5,917 nucleotides of DNA from an uncultured Mollicutes bacterium. GTDB taxonomy: Bacteria > Bacillota_I > Bacilli_A > MAG-NZ. Position 1 is the first letter of the stretch. The number at the start of each line of letters is the position of its first letter. Shown here piece by piece: positions 4,355 to 5,917 of the stretch. A program made the position numbers and the translations under genes. Where the stretch lies: positions 1-5,917 of the forward strand of contig CAJYBF010000069.1 in assembly GCA_913064935.1 (NCBI GenBank). The letters are read 5' to 3'. Below the pieces are notes generated by a model. The model was not told the origin of the DNA. It saw nothing but the letters and a program-made list of their open reading frames with translations, and ran no database searches.

Positions 4355-5917
4355 ATGGAAGCGTGAAGTGGTCAATTCCCTACTATTCAATCAGCTTATA
4401 CTGAAATTATTAATCTTAATGCCATACTAAATTTGCCTAAGGGGACCGAACATTTTATTTCTGACTTACATGGGCAATACGACGCTTTTGCACATTTTCT
4501 TAAAAATGGTTCGGGTGGGATAATTAATAAAATTAATGATGTCTTTGGTGATACAATCACATTAGCTGAACAGAAGAGCTTATCAATACTTGTAGTTTAC
4601 CCTGAGCAGATAATTGAAAAGTATAAAAAGATACTTTCAACTGAAGATTTTCAACTATTTGTTGAGAGAAAATTAATTCAATTAATAGATCTATGTAAAG
4701 AAGTTGCTCACAAATATACCAAAAGCAAGGTTAGAAAAACATTACCTAAGTATTATGCTTATATAATGGAAGAATTAATGTATGAAGCTACAGAAGACCT
4801 TAAGGAATATTACTATAAGTCTATTGTAGATAAAATCATTGAATTAGACAGAGGGACTAATTTTATTTTAGCGTTTACTAAGGTAATACAAGAACTAATA
4901 ATTGATCATCTACATATCGTAGGAGATATTTATGATAGAGGAGATAATGCAAGTGATATTATTGATAAATTAATAGAGTATGACAAGGTTGATATCCAAT
5001 GGGGTAATCATGATATTTTATGGATGGGTGCTTGTGCAGGGAACGAATTATGCATCACTAATACAATAAGAATAGCTGCTAGATATAACCAACTGGATGT
5101 ACTAACGGAATCATATGGCATAAATTTATTACCGCTTGTTAGATTAACGGAGAAATACTATTTAGATGATTATGAAACGTTTTATCCTAAGGATACAGTG
5201 AAATCTGAAAGAAGTGATCTAATAGCTAAAGTTCATAAAGCAATATCTATTATCCAGTTTAAATCTGAACATAAATTAATATTGAGAAATCCAGCCTTCA
5301 AACTCGATTCGAGATTGTTACTTGATAAAGTAAATTATGAAAACTGCACAATTGAGATTAACGGAAAACAACATAGATTGAATAGTACTAGTTTTCCTAC
5401 AATTAATATGAAAAATCCGTATAAACTGATTCCAGAGGAAAAAGAGATGCTTTCAAACATAAAAAAAGCATTTATGAAGAATGACCGACTTAATAAACAT
5501 ACTGCATTCCTATTTGAAAAAGGTTCGATATATAAAAATTACAATGGTAATTTATTAATCCATGGCTGTATACCTTTGCTTGAAGATGGTACTTTTGCAT
5601 CTGTAGAAATAGATGGAAAATACTACTTTGGTAAATCTTTACTTGAAAAACTTGAAGAGAAAATAAGATCAGCTTACTTTGATAAAAATTTAAACAATAA
5701 AGATGATTTCTTTGTTTATTTATGGCAAGGTGAGTATTCTCCTTTGTTTGGTAAAAGTGATATGAAAACGTTCGAAAGATATTTTTTGAATGATAAGAAA
5801 TTGTGTGAAGAATCAAACAACCCGTATTTTAAACTAAGAGAAGATGAAAATATACTAGGAAAAGTATTTGTTGAATTTGATTTGAGTTTTTCCACATCGA
5901 AAATAATAAACGGACAT
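4334..5917 (+). CDS. fbp: Class III fructose-1,6-bisphosphatase, in-frame TGA at codon 11, 3' end outside window
   Basis: This gene encodes the cytoplasmic gluconeogenic enzyme that hydrolyses fructose 1,6-bisphosphate to fructose 6-phosphate and phosphate. It is of the Bacillota-type class III, with a calcineurin-like metallophosphatase core. Visible motifs: TEIINL and LNLPKGTEHF (23-41), metal-binding SDLHG (43-47), GDIYDRG (197-203), WGNHD (223-227), then family blocks NGNLLIHGCIP, LWQGEYSPLFGK, TFERYF and NPYFKLRED. The window ends at INGH (525-528), where homologues of about 650-670 residues continue. ATG 4334 has an ideal AGGAGG and the N-terminal KYME-x-SGQFPTIQ aligns with the family's KYLxLLSxxYPTIQ. 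Codon 11, however, is TGA (4364-4366), where relatives usually have Leu; TTA to TGA is one base change. The other 517 codons are open. There is no ATG, GTG or well-placed restart soon after; the first TTG (4433) would remove TEIINL. This is either a very recent nonsense mutation, a sequence error, or recoding. Identity is secure; functionality is not. Confidence 0.88.

Noticed and set aside
5490..5816. 108-codon open frame on the minus strand
   Set aside because: It is fully inside the bisphosphatase frame, which is confirmed by family motifs; its composition is typical of an antisense shadow.
4334..5917. Mycoplasma-type code in which TGA means Trp
   Set aside because: All Trp codons in the genes (21) are TGG and only a single in-frame TGA is seen; an AT-rich genome using code 4 would show many TGA codons. 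The homologous residue is also Leu, not Trp.
1..5917. CRISPR arrays, insertion sequence ends, tRNA or rRNA genes, phage or toxin-antitoxin genes
   Set aside because: I saw no regularly spaced repeats, transposase motifs, cloverleaf sequences or such gene pairs on either strand.

Overview
The window is AT-rich DNA that reads well with the standard bacterial code. All 21 tryptophan codons in the recognisable genes are TGG, and the five complete genes end in TAA or TAG. Strong purine-rich ribosome binding sites, a class III (Bacillota-type) fructose-1,6-bisphosphatase and tight gene packing suggest a low-GC Gram-positive: Bacillota, or a standard-code relative of the Mollicutes such as the Acholeplasma/Izemoplasma group. 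The lineage is an inference from gene type and base composition, not from a marker gene.

Layout. Bases 1-37 probably hold the last codons of an upstream gene, followed by a weak AT-rich hairpin. Bases 111-160 hold two near-identical imperfect palindromes 33 bp apart, overlapping a plausible promoter. From 176 to 3983 there is one compact five-gene operon: a TetR-family repressor (best start TTG at 176), an ABC ATPase, two ABC-2-type permeases and a 68-residue two-helix membrane protein. The genes overlap by 14 nt and 1 nt or are separated by 6-10 nt. A clean 8-bp hairpin terminator at 3995-4014 closes the operon. After a 350-bp intergenic region with promoter-like elements, an inverted repeat and a repeated GAGTTAAAATAT word, a class III fructose-1,6-bisphosphatase gene starts at 4334 and runs off the right edge.

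How the genes work together. The ATPase and the two different permeases look like one heteromeric ABC-2 exporter. The repressor is probably autoregulatory and lifts repression when it binds a small molecule, which may be the exported substrate. The substrate cannot be read from the sequence. An ATPase plus two permeases resembles drug-export operons, but that is only an analogy. The small membrane protein, last in the operon, is a candidate accessory subunit. The bisphosphatase (gluconeogenesis) is a separate transcription unit.

Most notable points: the in-frame TGA at codon 11 of an otherwise intact bisphosphatase frame; the paired operator-like sites before the repressor; the uncharacterised small membrane protein; and the unusual repeated words and tiny ORFs just before the bisphosphatase start. 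I do not see a clearly new defence or mobile system here.
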